A stretch of DNA of 64,000 nt from Williamsia faeni (GCA_003202005.1 QJJF01000003.1:372001-436000); one strand, 5' to 3'. Numbered from the stretch's first letter, positions 39,075 to 48,605 are shown. The notes: generated from the sequence alone by a model not told the origin. Translations and numbers: made by a program.

Positions 39075-39841
39075 TATTCCAGGTCATCAGCGATGGTCTG
39101 CGGGCTCCTCCGCTCCTGGGCGTCCTCGAAGGTCATTTCGATATGGCCCACCGACGATGTCATCAGCGCATGTCGACTCAGCCGCAGCCGACGCAGCTCG
39201 TCGGCGATCGGATGTGATCCGAGCTGCATGCTCGCCCCTCCCAATCGGGTCCGGGTATCGCCGGTCCGGTTGAGCACCCATGGGGTCTCGCGCGTCACAC
39301 CATCCAGATACGAATACGCCCGAAGCACCGCCGTCGCATCGGAATCCGGAACCTTGATCCCGGGCCGAACCGTGAGCGCGACAATCAATTTGCCCGCTTC
39401 ACTGACCACACCTCGCTTCGTGGCGGACGCATGGTCGACGTCGAAGTCCGCCAACGTTTTCGGAAAACCCCAGATCCCGCGCCCGGCGGCAAGCGTGAAG
39501 TCGCCATCGACCGGTAGTCGATGCACCAGGGCACGGGCCTGTCCGGTCGCCAGTGCCCGAAGATTTCCCGAAATCGTCGCCTTCCCGGGCGTGTCGGGAT
39601 CTTCGAGCAGCAGGCACACCCCAAACTCGTTGTAGGGTCCGAGATCTCCATCGACATAGTCGACGAACACCAGCATGCACATGGTGCGGCCCGGCCTGAC
39701 CTGCATCACCCGTAGTCCGGTGTCGGCGATCATCGCCTGTGCCGCAGGGGCAGACGCGGTGTACCCGGCCACAAAGCAACTCGCGTGCCGGATCCGGACC
39801 GGCATCTGCACCTCGGTACCGAGAACCTCGTACGCGGTCAT
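39074..39841 (-). CDS. Acetoacetate decarboxylase-family protein
   Basis: A 255-residue protein of the acetoacetate decarboxylase-like fold. Recognisable segments: RTMCMLVFVDYVDGDLGPYNEFGVCLLL (landmarks LGPYNEFGV), GRGIWGFPKTLADFDVD with the family's GFPK motif, and LRAYSYLDGVTRETPW. The lysine of GFPK may be structural or catalytic; ADC-like proteins also include non-decarboxylases. Start ATG at 39841, overlapping the SDR gene by 4 bp (ATGA). It is the second gene of the KstR-box operon. Confidence 0.82.
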   Translation of the reverse strand: MTAYEVLGTEVQMPVRIRHASCFVAGYTASAPAAQAMIADTGLRVMQVRPGRTMCMLVFVDYVDGDLGPYNEFGVCLLLEDPDTPGKATISGNLRALATGQARALVHRLPVDGDFTLAAGRGIWGFPKTLADFDVDHASATKRGVVSEAGKLIVALTVRPGIKVPDSDATAVLRAYSYLDGVTRETPWVLNRTGDTRTRLGGASMQLGSHPIADELRRLRLSRHALMTSSVGHIEMTFEDAQERRSPQTIADDLE

Positions 39842-40689
39842 GACGCTGCTCCGTCGGCAGCGACCACACCACGTAATCCCTCGGCGCCGAAGAGAGGTTC
39901 GAGCATCGAGCTGAAATCGGGTCCACGACGCAGCATCTGGCCACCGTCGACGTTGATCACCTGTCCGGTGATCCACGTCGACTCCGCGCCGAGCAGAAAC
40001 AGCGCCAGCCCCGCGATGTCCTCGACCTCGCCGACCCGCTGCAGTGGCGTGCTGATCCGGTAGTCCTCACTGAGCGCCGGATCCTGAGTGACGAGCCCGA
40101 CGAGTTCGGTTCGCGTCAAACCCGGCCGGATACCGTTGACGCGGACATTGCTCGCGCCCAATTCGTCTGCCGCCAGCGCCACCAAATGATCGACCCCGGA
40201 CTTCGTGACCCCATAGGCACCGAACCATCGGTGCGTGTTGCTCGCGGCGATCGACGAGATCGCGACGATGGAACCGCCGCCACCCCGAACCAGTTCGCGC
40301 GCACCGTGTTTGATCGTGAACATCGTGCCGTTGAGATTGAGATCGACAGTGCGTTTCCAGGCTTCCGTGTCCATCTGGGTGATCGGTCCGATGGTCTCAC
40401 TGCCGCCTGCGCAGGCGACGATTCCGTCGAGTCGCCCGGTGTGTGCGGTGGCCGCGGCGACCGCTGCGGCCACCTGATCCTCGACCGTGATGTCGGCGGC
40501 GTGAGCGAACACGGCACCGCGTCCGGTGCCGGCATTGAGCTTGGCGGCAACCCCCTCCAGACGCTCGGCGCCGCGGCCGACGATCGTGACCTGCGCGCCC
40601 CGCTCACACAGCAGTGTGGCAATGCCCTCACCGATCCCACTGCCACCACCGGTGACCAGAACTGACTTACCCGCCATCGAATCCGCCAT
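39838..40689 (-). CDS. Short-chain dehydrogenase/reductase
   Basis: A 283-residue classical SDR. N-terminal nucleotide motif SVLVTGGGSGIGEG, NNAG-equivalent VACAGG, catalytic Ser in IVAISSIAAS and Y-x3-K in GAYGVTKSG, with RVNGIRPGLTRTEL after. NAD(H) or NADP(H) preference is not clear; there is no aspartate-rich motif after the second strand (RGAERLE suggests NADP). A palindrome fitting the KstR operator lies 22 bp upstream. Coupled by ATGA to the decarboxylase-like gene, a sterol or ketone catabolic step is likely but unproven. Confidence 0.87.
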   Translation of the reverse strand: MADSMAGKSVLVTGGGSGIGEGIATLLCERGAQVTIVGRGAERLEGVAAKLNAGTGRGAVFAHAADITVEDQVAAAVAAATAHTGRLDGIVACAGGSETIGPITQMDTEAWKRTVDLNLNGTMFTIKHGARELVRGGGGSIVAISSIAASNTHRWFGAYGVTKSGVDHLVALAADELGASNVRVNGIRPGLTRTELVGLVTQDPALSEDYRISTPLQRVGEVEDIAGLALFLLGAESTWITGQVINVDGGQMLRRGPDFSSMLEPLFGAEGLRGVVAADGAAS

Positions 40690-40710
40690 CGACCAACTCT
40701 CCCCGTAGAA

Positions 40711-40726
40711 CTAGAACGTGTTCTAG
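40711..40726. promoter_or_regulatory. KstR-type operator
   Basis: CTAGAACGTGTTCTAG is a perfect 16-bp palindrome and fits the KstR consensus TnnAACnnGTTnnA over its inner 14 bases (40712-40725). KstR is the TetR repressor of sterol catabolism in mycolic-acid actinobacteria. It sits 22 bp before the SDR start, the right place for repression. Confidence 0.7.
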
Positions 40727-40753
40727 ACACGGTAGCTGGCCCGAGCCGCAAAT

Positions 40754-40811
40754 GAGCCAGATATACGAAGACGAGCCGCGTATTCGCGGCTCGTCTTCGT
40801 ATATCTGGCTC
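40754..40811. terminator. 27-bp perfect hairpin after gpgS
   Basis: Arms 40754-40780 and 40785-40811 are perfectly complementary with a 4-nt loop (TATT). It follows the gpgS stop on the minus strand by 15 bp and ends with TCATTTGCGG-like sequence rather than a T run. The stem is unusually long and AT-containing for a simple terminator. Confidence 0.7.
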
Positions 40812-40825
40812 GTTTGGAGGCGGCG

Positions 40826-41842
40826 CTATGAGGCTCGGCGACCGCGTACGGGCACCTGTGGACGCAGCGTGTTCATCGCCGGCCGGTCGGTCAGATAGAC
40901 CTCGGTGGTCTTCGGGCTGAATGTGCCGTCGGGCTGGATCTTGAACTGGGTGAGCCCGACACCGGAATCGACGATCCCGCAGCGGCCCATCAGCGTCCCG
41001 ACGATTTGGCGGCTCATCACACCGAGCTCGACCAGCGGCCGGTTGCGGTGTGTACGAACGCCGAGGTTCACCTGGCCGATGCCCGCCATGCCGTACCGGT
41101 CGTAGGTGTCGACCAGCAGGCCGATCTCCACGCCGTAACCCGGTGCGAACGGCACCGCGCACAGCAACTCGCGGGTACCGGCGTACTCGCCGCCCAGCGG
41201 CTGCAGCACTGCGGTCAGTTCCGGCTTGAACGAGGCCAGGAGCGGACGGGCGACGAGCTCGGTGACCCGGCCGCCACCGTTGGCGTCCTCGACGTGTCCG
41301 GTGCGCAGCGGACGGCGGTAGAAACCCTTCACGAGCTGGATCTCGGTGTTCATGAGGAGAGGCCCGAGAAGCTTGGGGACGAACATCGGATCGGGATCGA
41401 TCAGATCGGAGTCGACGAAGGCGATCAGATCACCTGTGGTCGCGGCCAGCGAGCGCCAGAGCACTTCGCCTTTGCCACGGACCGGCTCGATCTCGGGGAC
41501 CGCCTCTTCCCGGCTGACCACCCGCGCGCCGGCCGCGGTCGCCCGCTCGGCGGTGGCATCGGTCGAACCCGAGTCCAGGACGATCAGCTCGTCGACGAGG
41601 GTGCCGAGCAACGGACGGATCGAGGCGATCACATCTGCGACGGTGTCCTCTTCATTCAATGCCGGCAGGACAACCGACACGGTCCGGCCGTTCTTGGCCG
41701 CGACAAGTTCCTCGACGGTCCAGTCAGGACGGTCCCAACTGTGGTCGGCGGCCCAGCGGGCCGAAGGTGAGTCCTGCGGTGCCGATGCGATCGGCGCCCA
41801 CACACGTTCGGTCTTTCCGGTGACTTGCTTCCCAGCGGTCAT
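40826..41842 (-). CDS. gpgS: Glucosyl-3-phosphoglycerate synthase GpgS
   Basis: A 338-residue GT-A (GT81) enzyme transferring glucose from UDP-glucose to 3-phosphoglycerate, the first step to methylglucose lipopolysaccharide. Motifs: VSVVLPALNEEDTVADV, LDSGSTDATAERA, GKGEVLWRSLAATTGD, metal motif FVDSDLIDPDP, and GGEYAGTRELLCAVPFA. Length and neighbours (folP2) match Rv1208. Confidence 0.95.
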   Translation of the reverse strand: MTAGKQVTGKTERVWAPIASAPQDSPSARWAADHSWDRPDWTVEELVAAKNGRTVSVVLPALNEEDTVADVIASIRPLLGTLVDELIVLDSGSTDATAERATAAGARVVSREEAVPEIEPVRGKGEVLWRSLAATTGDLIAFVDSDLIDPDPMFVPKLLGPLLMNTEIQLVKGFYRRPLRTGHVEDANGGGRVTELVARPLLASFKPELTAVLQPLGGEYAGTRELLCAVPFAPGYGVEIGLLVDTYDRYGMAGIGQVNLGVRTHRNRPLVELGVMSRQIVGTLMGRCGIVDSGVGLTQFKIQPDGTFSPKTTEVYLTDRPAMNTLRPQVPVRGRRAS

Positions 41843-42807
41843 GCCAAACCCCTTACTGTTCGGGCAGGTGGCCTGGTGCCCACTATCGCGGCCACCATGT
41901 CGACCACCCTTCGAGTGGCGGCTACCTCGTGTACGCGAAACACCCGAGCCCCCGCGGAGGCGGCGAGTGCCGTCGCGGCCAGAGTCCCCTCCAACCGATC
42001 TTCCAGGCCTACACCCAGAGTCTCCCCTACAAAATCCTTGTTACTGAGCGCCATCAGCACTGGCCAACCGGTATTAACCAGAACGTTTACCTGACGTAAC
42101 AAAGCGAGCCCGTGATGGGTATTTTTTCCGAAATCATGGGTCGGATCGATGACAATCGAATCGCGTCGCACCCCCGCCGCGAGGGCTCGATCTGCCGCAC
42201 CGGTCACCTCCGCGAGGACATCGGCGACCACGTCCGGGTACCGGACACGGTGCGGCCGGGTACGCGGGACGGCTCCACCGGTGTGCGAGCAGACGATGCC
42301 CACCGACAGTTCCGCCGCCACCGACACCAGGTCCGGGTCGGCGCCCGCCCACGTGTCGTTGATGAGGTCTGCGCCCACGGCAACGGCCTCGCGCGCGACG
42401 TCGGCCCGCCAGGTGTCGACGCTGACGATGAGGCCAGGGTGGCGATCGCGGATCCAGGCGATCATCGGCAACACCCGCCGAATCTCTTCGGCTGCGTCGA
42501 CGAGGTCACCCGGGCCCGCCTTCACGCCCCCGACATCGACGATGTCGGCGCCTTCGGCGACCACCTGATCGACCCGGGACTTCGCCGCATCGTCGGAGAA
42601 GCTCGCTCCGCGGTCGTAGAACGAGTCCGGCGTGCGGTTGACGATGGCCATCACCAAGGCCCGATCCGTGGCAACCGGACGCCCGCACAACGTGTCGGAG
42701 ACCGCGGTCCCGACAACCCCGGGCGCGTCGGAACCCGCCCCGGTGCCATCGGGACGCACGCTAGCCTCTGGGTACTTTCGCTCCTGCGACATCATCTGGG
42801 TAGTCAT
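41839..42807 (-). CDS. folP2: Dihydropteroate synthase paralogue FolP2
   Basis: A 322-residue DHPS-like TIM-barrel protein. Motifs: LVMAIVNRTPDSFYDRG (the pterin-binding opening), VDVGGVKAGPG, LINDTWAG, PTHDFGKNT and the C-terminal FRVHEVAATRRVVDMV. FolP2-type sequences replace several DHPS active-site residues and the mycobacterial version has little or no DHPS activity. Its job remains open. The ATG at 42807 overlaps fadD6 by 47 bp, and several later in-frame starts exist, so the N-terminus is uncertain; the stop overlaps gpgS by 4 bp. Confidence 0.85.
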   Translation of the reverse strand: MTTQMMSQERKYPEASVRPDGTGAGSDAPGVVGTAVSDTLCGRPVATDRALVMAIVNRTPDSFYDRGASFSDDAAKSRVDQVVAEGADIVDVGGVKAGPGDLVDAAEEIRRVLPMIAWIRDRHPGLIVSVDTWRADVAREAVAVGADLINDTWAGADPDLVSVAAELSVGIVCSHTGGAVPRTRPHRVRYPDVVADVLAEVTGAADRALAAGVRRDSIVIDPTHDFGKNTHHGLALLRQVNVLVNTGWPVLMALSNKDFVGETLGVGLEDRLEGTLAATALAASAGARVFRVHEVAATRRVVDMVAAIVGTRPPARTVRGLA

Positions 42808-44539
42808 CGTAGAACTTGACGTACCCGTCGCCGCGACCGGTCAAAACATAGAGATCGTCGTCGCCGACGTCGGAGAACCCCTCCTCGCGGAGCTCCACTT
42901 TCCGGTTCTTGAACGTCGAGGTCTGTTCGAGCTCGGGCACCACCCGGACGAACAGCGGGATGGCATAGGCCGGCAGTTCCCCGTACAGGTGATCCGCCAA
43001 CGCCTTGGGATCGAACTCCGCGCCTTCGCGGAGGGTGATGGCGGCCATCCCCGCCTTGCCGTCGGCGCCGCGGACCTCGACGCCGTAGACCACGACTCCC
43101 TCGATCTCCTCGACATCATCCAGCGCGCCCTCGACCTCGGTGGTGGCCACGTTCTCGCCTTTCCAGCGGAAGGTGTCTCCGAGACGATCGACGAATGCGA
43201 TGTGACCCATCCCGAGATTGCGGACGAGGTCGCCGGAATTGAACCAGCGATCGCCGGACTTGAACGCGTCGGTGATGATCTTCTTGGTCGACGCGTCGTC
43301 ATCGGTATAGCCGTCGAACGGGACCTTGGCTGAGATCTCGGAGATCAGAAGGCCTGCTTCACCTTTGGAGACCTTTGTCAGCTTTCCTTGCGAATCACGC
43401 TTGGGTTCACCGGATTCCTGGTCGTACTGCACGATCTTGAACGGCAGTGGGCAGAAGCCGGCCGTGCGGTCGATGTTGAAGACATTGATGAAGGCCAGGT
43501 TCAGTTCCGAAGCACCGTAGAACTCGACCACCCGCTCGATCTTGAACCGGCCGGCGAAGTCGTCCCAGATCTCCGCGCGCATCCCGTTGCCGACAATGGT
43601 CTTGATCCCGTTGGTGGCATCGGATGATTTTTCGGGCTGGGCCAACAGGTACCGGCACAACTCGCCGATGTAGCAGAAGGCGGTGGCCCGGTTGAGTTCG
43701 ACCTCGTCCCAGAACCGGGAGGCCGAAAACGACTTGCCGATGGCCAGGCAGGCACCCGACGCCAGCACCGATGACAGCGAGACCGTCAGCGCATTGTTGT
43801 GATAGAGCGGTAGCACCGAGTACATGGTGTCGGTGTGCCGGAGCCGCACGCCCATGCCGCCGATGCCGTCCATGCTCGTCATCCAGCGGTAGTGCGACAT
43901 GATGCTGGCCTTCGGAAGCCCGGTGGTCCCGGACGTGAAGATATAGAAGGCCTTGGTCGACGACGGAAGGTCGGCGGTGACCTCGGGATTGCGCTCGCTC
44001 AATCCCTGCGCCTGCTCGTCGAGTTCGGTGAAGTCGACTGTCAGGGATGGCAGTTGCGACTTGTCGATCGAATCCAGAGCGTCTTTCACCTCGGGGTCGA
44101 CCACCAGCACCTTCGCATCCAGGATGCCGAGGCTGTGCGACAACACGTGTCCGCGCTGGTTGTAATTGAGCATCCCGGCGATCGCACCGAGTTTTACCGT
44201 CGCCAGCATCACCAGCAGCGTCTGCGGATGATTCTTGGCCAGGACTCCGACGACGTCACCGACACCGACACCGTTGCGGGTGAAGTGGTCGGCATAGCGA
44301 TTGATCTTCCGATTGGCCTCACCGTAGGTGATCGAATTGCCCTCGAACCGGATGAAGGGACGTTCCGGGTGCTTGGCGACCAGATCGTTGAAGACCGAGC
44401 CGATGGTGTCTTTCGCCTTCGGACGTCGCAGTACCAGTCCTGGTGCGTGCCGGATGACCCCCGGAAGATCGGGGACCATCGCCAAAGCTCCCTTGGCGAC
44501 GTCGATCAGTCCAACATTCGTCCGGTTTTCACTGGCCAC
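42761..44539 (-). CDS. fadD6: Long-chain acyl-CoA synthetase FadD6-type
   Basis: A 592-residue adenylate-forming enzyme activating very-long-chain fatty acids. P-loop YIFTSGTTGLPKASIMSH, the A5-like VEFYGASELN, and the C-terminal RLGDTFRWKGENVATTEVEG mark the VLCAS/FadD6 subgroup. Start GTG at 44539 behind GGAGC. Order with folP2 and gpgS is that of Rv1206-Rv1208. Confidence 0.92.
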   Translation of the reverse strand: MASENRTNVGLIDVAKGALAMVPDLPGVIRHAPGLVLRRPKAKDTIGSVFNDLVAKHPERPFIRFEGNSITYGEANRKINRYADHFTRNGVGVGDVVGVLAKNHPQTLLVMLATVKLGAIAGMLNYNQRGHVLSHSLGILDAKVLVVDPEVKDALDSIDKSQLPSLTVDFTELDEQAQGLSERNPEVTADLPSSTKAFYIFTSGTTGLPKASIMSHYRWMTSMDGIGGMGVRLRHTDTMYSVLPLYHNNALTVSLSSVLASGACLAIGKSFSASRFWDEVELNRATAFCYIGELCRYLLAQPEKSSDATNGIKTIVGNGMRAEIWDDFAGRFKIERVVEFYGASELNLAFINVFNIDRTAGFCPLPFKIVQYDQESGEPKRDSQGKLTKVSKGEAGLLISEISAKVPFDGYTDDDASTKKIITDAFKSGDRWFNSGDLVRNLGMGHIAFVDRLGDTFRWKGENVATTEVEGALDDVEEIEGVVVYGVEVRGADGKAGMAAITLREGAEFDPKALADHLYGELPAYAIPLFVRVVPELEQTSTFKNRKVELREEGFSDVGDDDLYVLTGRGDGYVKFYDDYPDDVAGAKVPRG

Positions 44540-44635
44540 TTAAGCTCCGATGCTCGTGATGTGTCTGGGCCCGACTGCCGAGATGCTCGCTCGACTATCA
44601 CGGTAAGGCCCCCCGGCGGATAAGGTTACCGATAT

Positions 44636-45175
44636 TCACAGATAAACCGCGCAACGCGCGAGCGCCTCTCTGACCGTTGTGGTCCGGACCAGCCGGTCCA
44701 GCGCTGACGTCGACACAAACCCTGATTCGGTCAACGTCTGCAGCCAGTCGAGCAGCGGTGTGTAGTGACCGTCGGGATCGAGGAGCACCACCGGTTTGCG
44801 GTGCATACCCAAGTACCCGGCAGTCCATGTTTCAAACAGCTCTTCCAGCGTGCCGATACCGCCGGGCAGTGTGATGAAGGCGTCCGCCCTGTCCTCCATC
44901 TGCTGCTTGCGCTGACGCATCGTGTCGGTGATCACCAGCTCATCGGCATCGAGGTCGGCTACTTCCCTCTGCACCAACGCCTTTGGAATGATCCCGATGG
45001 TATGGCCGCCGGCCGCACGGGTCGCGTGGGCAACCGCACCCATCATCGAGACGTTGCCGCCGCCGGAGACCAGGGTGTGCCCGCCGGCACCGAGCGCGCT
45101 CCCGAGTTCGGTGGCCAGCGCCAGGTAGTTGTCGGCCACTGGTCCGGATGCGCAGTAGACGCAGATCGCGCTCAT
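44636..45175 (-). CDS. LOG-family protein, cytokinin riboside 5'-phosphate phosphoribohydrolase-like (Rv1205-like)
   Basis: A 179-residue lysine-decarboxylase-like fold protein. ICVYCASGP, LVSGGGNVSMMGAVA, then the nucleotide motif PGGIGTLEELFETW contain the catalytic PGGxGTxxE. LOG enzymes release the base from nucleoside monophosphates. The ATG overlaps the stop of the upstream paralogue by 4 bp. In M. tuberculosis Rv1205 is the LOG phosphoribohydrolase. Confidence 0.88.
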   Translation of the reverse strand: MSAICVYCASGPVADNYLALATELGSALGAGGHTLVSGGGNVSMMGAVAHATRAAGGHTIGIIPKALVQREVADLDADELVITDTMRQRKQQMEDRADAFITLPGGIGTLEELFETWTAGYLGMHRKPVVLLDPDGHYTPLLDWLQTLTESGFVSTSALDRLVRTTTVREALARCAVYL

Positions 45176-45930
45176 CCCCTGGCCTCCGCTTCTGACTGCC
45201 GCTGATGCGACGCCTTGACGATCTCGACCGCTTCGGAGACGGAGTCGGTCACCTGGAGCAGGTCGACGTCGGCCGGCGACACAAAGCCCTGTTCGGTCAG
45301 CGTTCCCTTGATCCAGTCGAGCAGCGGACCCCAGAACTCGGTGCCCAGCAACACAATCGGGAACTGTGTCACCTTGCGGGTCTGCACCAGCGTGAGTGCC
45401 TCGAACAGCTCGTCGAGGGTGCCGAACCCACCCGGCAGGCAGATGAAGGCCTCCGCGTACTTCACGAACATCGTCTTCCGGACGAAGAAGTACCGGAAGT
45501 TGATGCCGAGGTCGACCCACTCGTTCAGGGACTGCTCGAACGGGAGCTCGATGCCCAAACCGATGGACTGCCCACCGCTCTCGCAGGCCCCCCGGTTCAC
45601 CGCCTCCATCAGACCCGGTCCGCCGCCGGTGATCACCGGATACCCGGCTTCGGCCAGAGCGGCACCGAGTTCACGGCCCAGGTTGTAGTACGGGGTGTCG
45701 CGCGCCGTGCGGGCCGACCCGAACACGGTGACGGCCGGTGCCACCGTCGACATGTTGTCGAACCCCTCGACGAACTCGGACTGGATCCGAAGGACTCGCC
45801 ACGGATCTCGGGCCGAATCCGCCGACCTGAGCAAACGCTGGTCGGTCGTCTGGGTGGGTGCGCTCTGGTCTTCGCGGATCCGAGCTGCGCCGCGGTAGTT
45901 GAGCCGGGTGTCGCGATCGGGTTGTGCCAT
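45172..45930 (-). CDS. LOG-family / TIGR00730 Rossmann fold protein
   Basis: A 252-residue second LOG-like protein with an N-terminal extension of about 60 residues (AQPDRDTRLNYRGAARI). TVFGSARTARDTPYY, YPVITGGGPGLMEAVNRGA and LPGGFGTLDELFEALT are present; arginine before the motif is in YFFVRKTMF. It is coupled to the smaller LOG gene. A close sequence relation with Rv1204c/LOG is not clear; activity could be nucleotide 5'-monophosphate nucleosidase. Confidence 0.85.
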   Translation of the reverse strand: MAQPDRDTRLNYRGAARIREDQSAPTQTTDQRLLRSADSARDPWRVLRIQSEFVEGFDNMSTVAPAVTVFGSARTARDTPYYNLGRELGAALAEAGYPVITGGGPGLMEAVNRGACESGGQSIGLGIELPFEQSLNEWVDLGINFRYFFVRKTMFVKYAEAFICLPGGFGTLDELFEALTLVQTRKVTQFPIVLLGTEFWGPLLDWIKGTLTEQGFVSPADVDLLQVTDSVSEAVEIVKASHQRQSEAEARG

Positions 45931-45987
45931 AGGGAGACGCTAGCAATGTGCAATCCGAATCGTCGGACAGCCAAGGTCACCGTCACA

Positions 45988-47100
45988 TCAGCCGAGCAGA
46001 TACCGCCGCAGGATGTCCGTCACCTCGGTGATCTGCGCCGTGGGCACCCGCTCGTCGCGCTTGTGGGCAAGGTTCGGGTCGCCGGGCCCGAGATTCACCG
46101 CCGGGATACCCAGCGCCGAGAATCGCGAGACGTCGGTCCACCCGTACTTGGCGCGAAACCGGCCACCGGCCGCGACAACCAGTTGCGCCGCCGCCGGGTT
46201 GGACAATCCCGGCAATGCACCGCCGGCCGCGTCGGTGATCTCGAACGTGATCAAGCCGGAATCGATTGCGGCAGAAAACACTTCCCGAACATGCGCGGTG
46301 GCCTGCTCCACCGAACGGTCCGGGGCAAAGCGGAAGTTTACGTCCACGCTCGCCGCGTCGGGCACCACGTTCCCGGCCACACCGCCGTCGATCCGGACCG
46401 CGGACAGGCCTTCGCGGTATTCGCAGCCATCGATGTCGACCCAGCGCGGTTTGTAGTCGGCCATCGTCTGCAGCACCGAACCGAGTTTGTGGATTGCGTT
46501 GTCCCCCAGCCACGAACGCGCCGAATGCGACCGCGTGCCCGACGCCGTCAGCCGCACGCGCAGGGTCCCCTGGCAGCCCGCCTCGATCTGGCCGGCGGTC
46601 GGCTCACCGAGAATCGCGACATCGCCCTGCAGCCAGTCGGGTAGTTCGCGTTCGATGAACCCCAGCCCGTTGTACTGGGCCGCGATCTCCTCGCAGTCGT
46701 AGAAGATCAGGGTGAGATCGGCGGTCGGCTCGTCGAGGGTGGCCGCGAGATGCAGGAAGACCGCGTCACCGGACTTCATGTCGACGGTGCCGCAGCCGTG
46801 GAGCACATCACCTTCGGGGCTGTCGCGCTCGCGCCGGCTCGGCACGTTGTCGGCGATCGGGACGGTGTCGAGATGTCCGGCCAGAATCACTCTGCGGCCC
46901 AGGCCGCGGTTGGTGCGGGCCAGCACGCAATTGCCGTGGCGCAGGATCTCGAAGCCGGTGGTCTGCTCGCGCAGCGCCGCTTCCACGGCATCGGCGATCA
47001 CCGCCTCGTCGTGGCTCTCGCTGGCGATGTCGACAAGCGCCGCCGTCAGATCGATCGGGTCGGCGTGCAGGTCCAAAGCGGTGGTGGTCACGGTGAACAC
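45988..47100 (-). CDS. dapE: Succinyl-diaminopimelate desuccinylase
   Basis: A 370-residue M20 metallohydrolase releasing LL-diaminopimelate from N-succinyl-LL-diaminopimelate. Zinc ligands and active-site: [15 protein letters not shown] (His and Asp), [11 protein letters not shown] (Asp), [13 protein letters not shown] (Glu), [13 protein letters not shown], and late [16 protein letters not shown] (His). GTG at 47100 is used; a GTG three codons later is also possible. Divergent from VOC and dapD. Confidence 0.93.
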   Translation of the reverse strand: MFTVTTTALDLHADPIDLTAALVDIASESHDEAVIADAVEAALREQTTGFEILRHGNCVLARTNRGLGRRVILAGHLDTVPIADNVPSRRERDSPEGDVLHGCGTVDMKSGDAVFLHLAATLDEPTADLTLIFYDCEEIAAQYNGLGFIERELPDWLQGDVAILGEPTAGQIEAGCQGTLRVRLTASGTRSHSARSWLGDNAIHKLGSVLQTMADYKPRWVDIDGCEYREGLSAVRIDGGVAGNVVPDAASVDVNFRFAPDRSVEQATAHVREVFSAAIDSGLITFEITDAAGGALPGLSNPAAAQLVVAAGGRFRAKYGWTDVSRFSALGIPAVNLGPGDPNLAHKRDERVPTAQITEVTDILRRYLLG

Positions 47101-47186
47101 GGTAGTCGCCGACCCATGGCGGGCACGACTCCCCGATGGCCGAAATGTTGATGACCGGCCGCCCGGGCAGCGATAGCGTCGAGGTC

Positions 47187-47597
47187 ATGACGTCCTCCGA
47201 CTCCCCCACACCGAAACTCAACGCCATCTCCATCGTCGTCGACGACATGGCTGCATCGCTGGCGTTCTACCGCGCCTGCGGACTGGACTTCCCCGACGAT
47301 GCCGACACCGCCCCGCACGCCGAGACCACGGCTGCCGGCGGATTCCGGATCCTCTTCGATACCGCCGACAGTCTCGCCTCGTTCGGCCGGAGCTGGTCGG
47401 CGCCGTCCGGCAGCCAACGCATTTCGCTGGCCTTCGAATGCGCGACCACAGGCGAGGTCGACGCCAGATATGCGGCGCTGACCACGGCAGGGCATGTCGG
47501 AGAGCTCGAGCCCTTCGACGCGTTCTGGGGCCAGCGGTACGCCACCGTGAAGGACCCGGACGGCAACGGCGTCGACTTCTACGCCGCGCTGGGCTGA
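47187..47597 (+). CDS. VOC (glyoxalase/bleomycin resistance) family protein
   Basis: A 136-residue single VOC module with betaalphabetabetabeta repeats: NAISIVVDDMAASLAFYRACGLDFP, RISLAFECATTGEVDARYAAL, FDAFWGQRYATVKDPDGNGVDFYA. The metal-ligand set is partial, so it may be a binding or dioxygenase-like protein. The ATG at 47187 is chosen because the earlier frame has no family match. Located between dapE and dapD, 33 bp from dapD's start. Confidence 0.82.
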   Translation: MTSSDSPTPKLNAISIVVDDMAASLAFYRACGLDFPDDADTAPHAETTAAGGFRILFDTADSLASFGRSWSAPSGSQRISLAFECATTGEVDARYAALTTAGHVGELEPFDAFWGQRYATVKDPDGNGVDFYAALG

Positions 47598-47630
47598 TCC
47601 GGTGAAATGCTCCCGCGTAAACTTCTCCGC

Positions 47631-48581
47631 GTGACCAACGCATCTGGAGCCTCCGCAATCGGCATCGCCACCATCACCGACTCGGGCGCTGTGCTCGACA
47701 CCTGGTACCCGTCCCCCGAGCTGGGTGAGTCGGCCACGTCCGGGACCACCGAGCTCGCCGCCGACGAGACCCCGGCCGAACTGACCTCGCTGGTCGGCAC
47801 CGACGCCGACCGCGGTGTTCGCACCGTCGCCGTCCGCACCTCCATCGTGCTGGCCGACGCCCCCGCCGACGCACACGACGCCTACCTGCGTCTGCATCTT
47901 CTCTCCCACCGGCTCGTCATCCCGCGCGGCCTCAACATGGACGGCATCTTCGGCAAACTGTCGAACGTGGTGTGGACCAACTTCGGACCGTGCGCCGTCG
48001 AAGGTTTCGAGCTCACCCGTGCCAATCTCAAGGCCCGCGGTCAGGTGACCGTCAACGGCATCGACAAGTTCCCCCGCATGGTCGATTACGTTGTGCCGAG
48101 CGGGGTTCGGATCGCCGACGCCGGACGCGTCCGCCTCGGAGCCCACCTCGCCGAAGGCACCACCGTCATGCACGAGGGATTTGTGAACTTCAACGCCGGA
48201 ACCCTCGGCGCCTCGATGATCGAAGGCCGCATCTCGGGCGGCGTCATCGTCGGCGACGGCTCGGATGTCGGCGGCGGCGCCTCCACGATGGGCACCCTGT
48301 CCGGCGGTGGCAAAGAAATCATCTCCCTGGGCAAGCGCTGCCTGCTCGGCGCCAACTCCGGACTGGGCATCGCCCTCGGCGACGACTGCGTCATCGAGGC
48401 CGGCCTCTACGTCACCGCAGGCACCAAGGTGACCGGCCCGGACGGAACGGTCATCAAGGCCCGCGACCTGTCCGGCCAGAGCAACCTGCTGTTCCGCCGC
48501 AACAGCACCTCCGGAGCGGTCGAGGTCGTGCCGTGGAAGGGCGACGGCATCGAGCTCAACGCCATCCTGCACGCCAACTGA
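47631..48581 (+). CDS. dapD: 2,3,4,5-tetrahydropyridine-2,6-dicarboxylate N-succinyltransferase
   Basis: A 316-residue left-handed beta-helix acyltransferase of the actinobacterial DapD type. Start GTG at 47631. Segments: [23 protein letters not shown] at the N-terminus, [58 protein letters not shown] and [12 protein letters not shown]-type [18 protein letters not shown]. It catalyses the committed succinylation in DAP synthesis. It is closed by a strong bidirectional hairpin. Confidence 0.94.
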   Translation: MTNASGASAIGIATITDSGAVLDTWYPSPELGESATSGTTELAADETPAELTSLVGTDADRGVRTVAVRTSIVLADAPADAHDAYLRLHLLSHRLVIPRGLNMDGIFGKLSNVVWTNFGPCAVEGFELTRANLKARGQVTVNGIDKFPRMVDYVVPSGVRIADAGRVRLGAHLAEGTTVMHEGFVNFNAGTLGASMIEGRISGGVIVGDGSDVGGGASTMGTLSGGGKEIISLGKRCLLGANSGLGIALGDDCVIEAGLYVTAGTKVTGPDGTVIKARDLSGQSNLLFRRNSTSGAVEVVPWKGDGIELNAILHAN

Positions 48582-48605
48582 GCGAGGGTCCCTCGTCCTC
48601 CATCC

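Noticed and set aside
45205-46644. 479-residue plus-strand frame opposite the LOG and dapE genes
   Set aside because: It spans two real genes and the gap between them and has no domain, so it is an antisense shadow.
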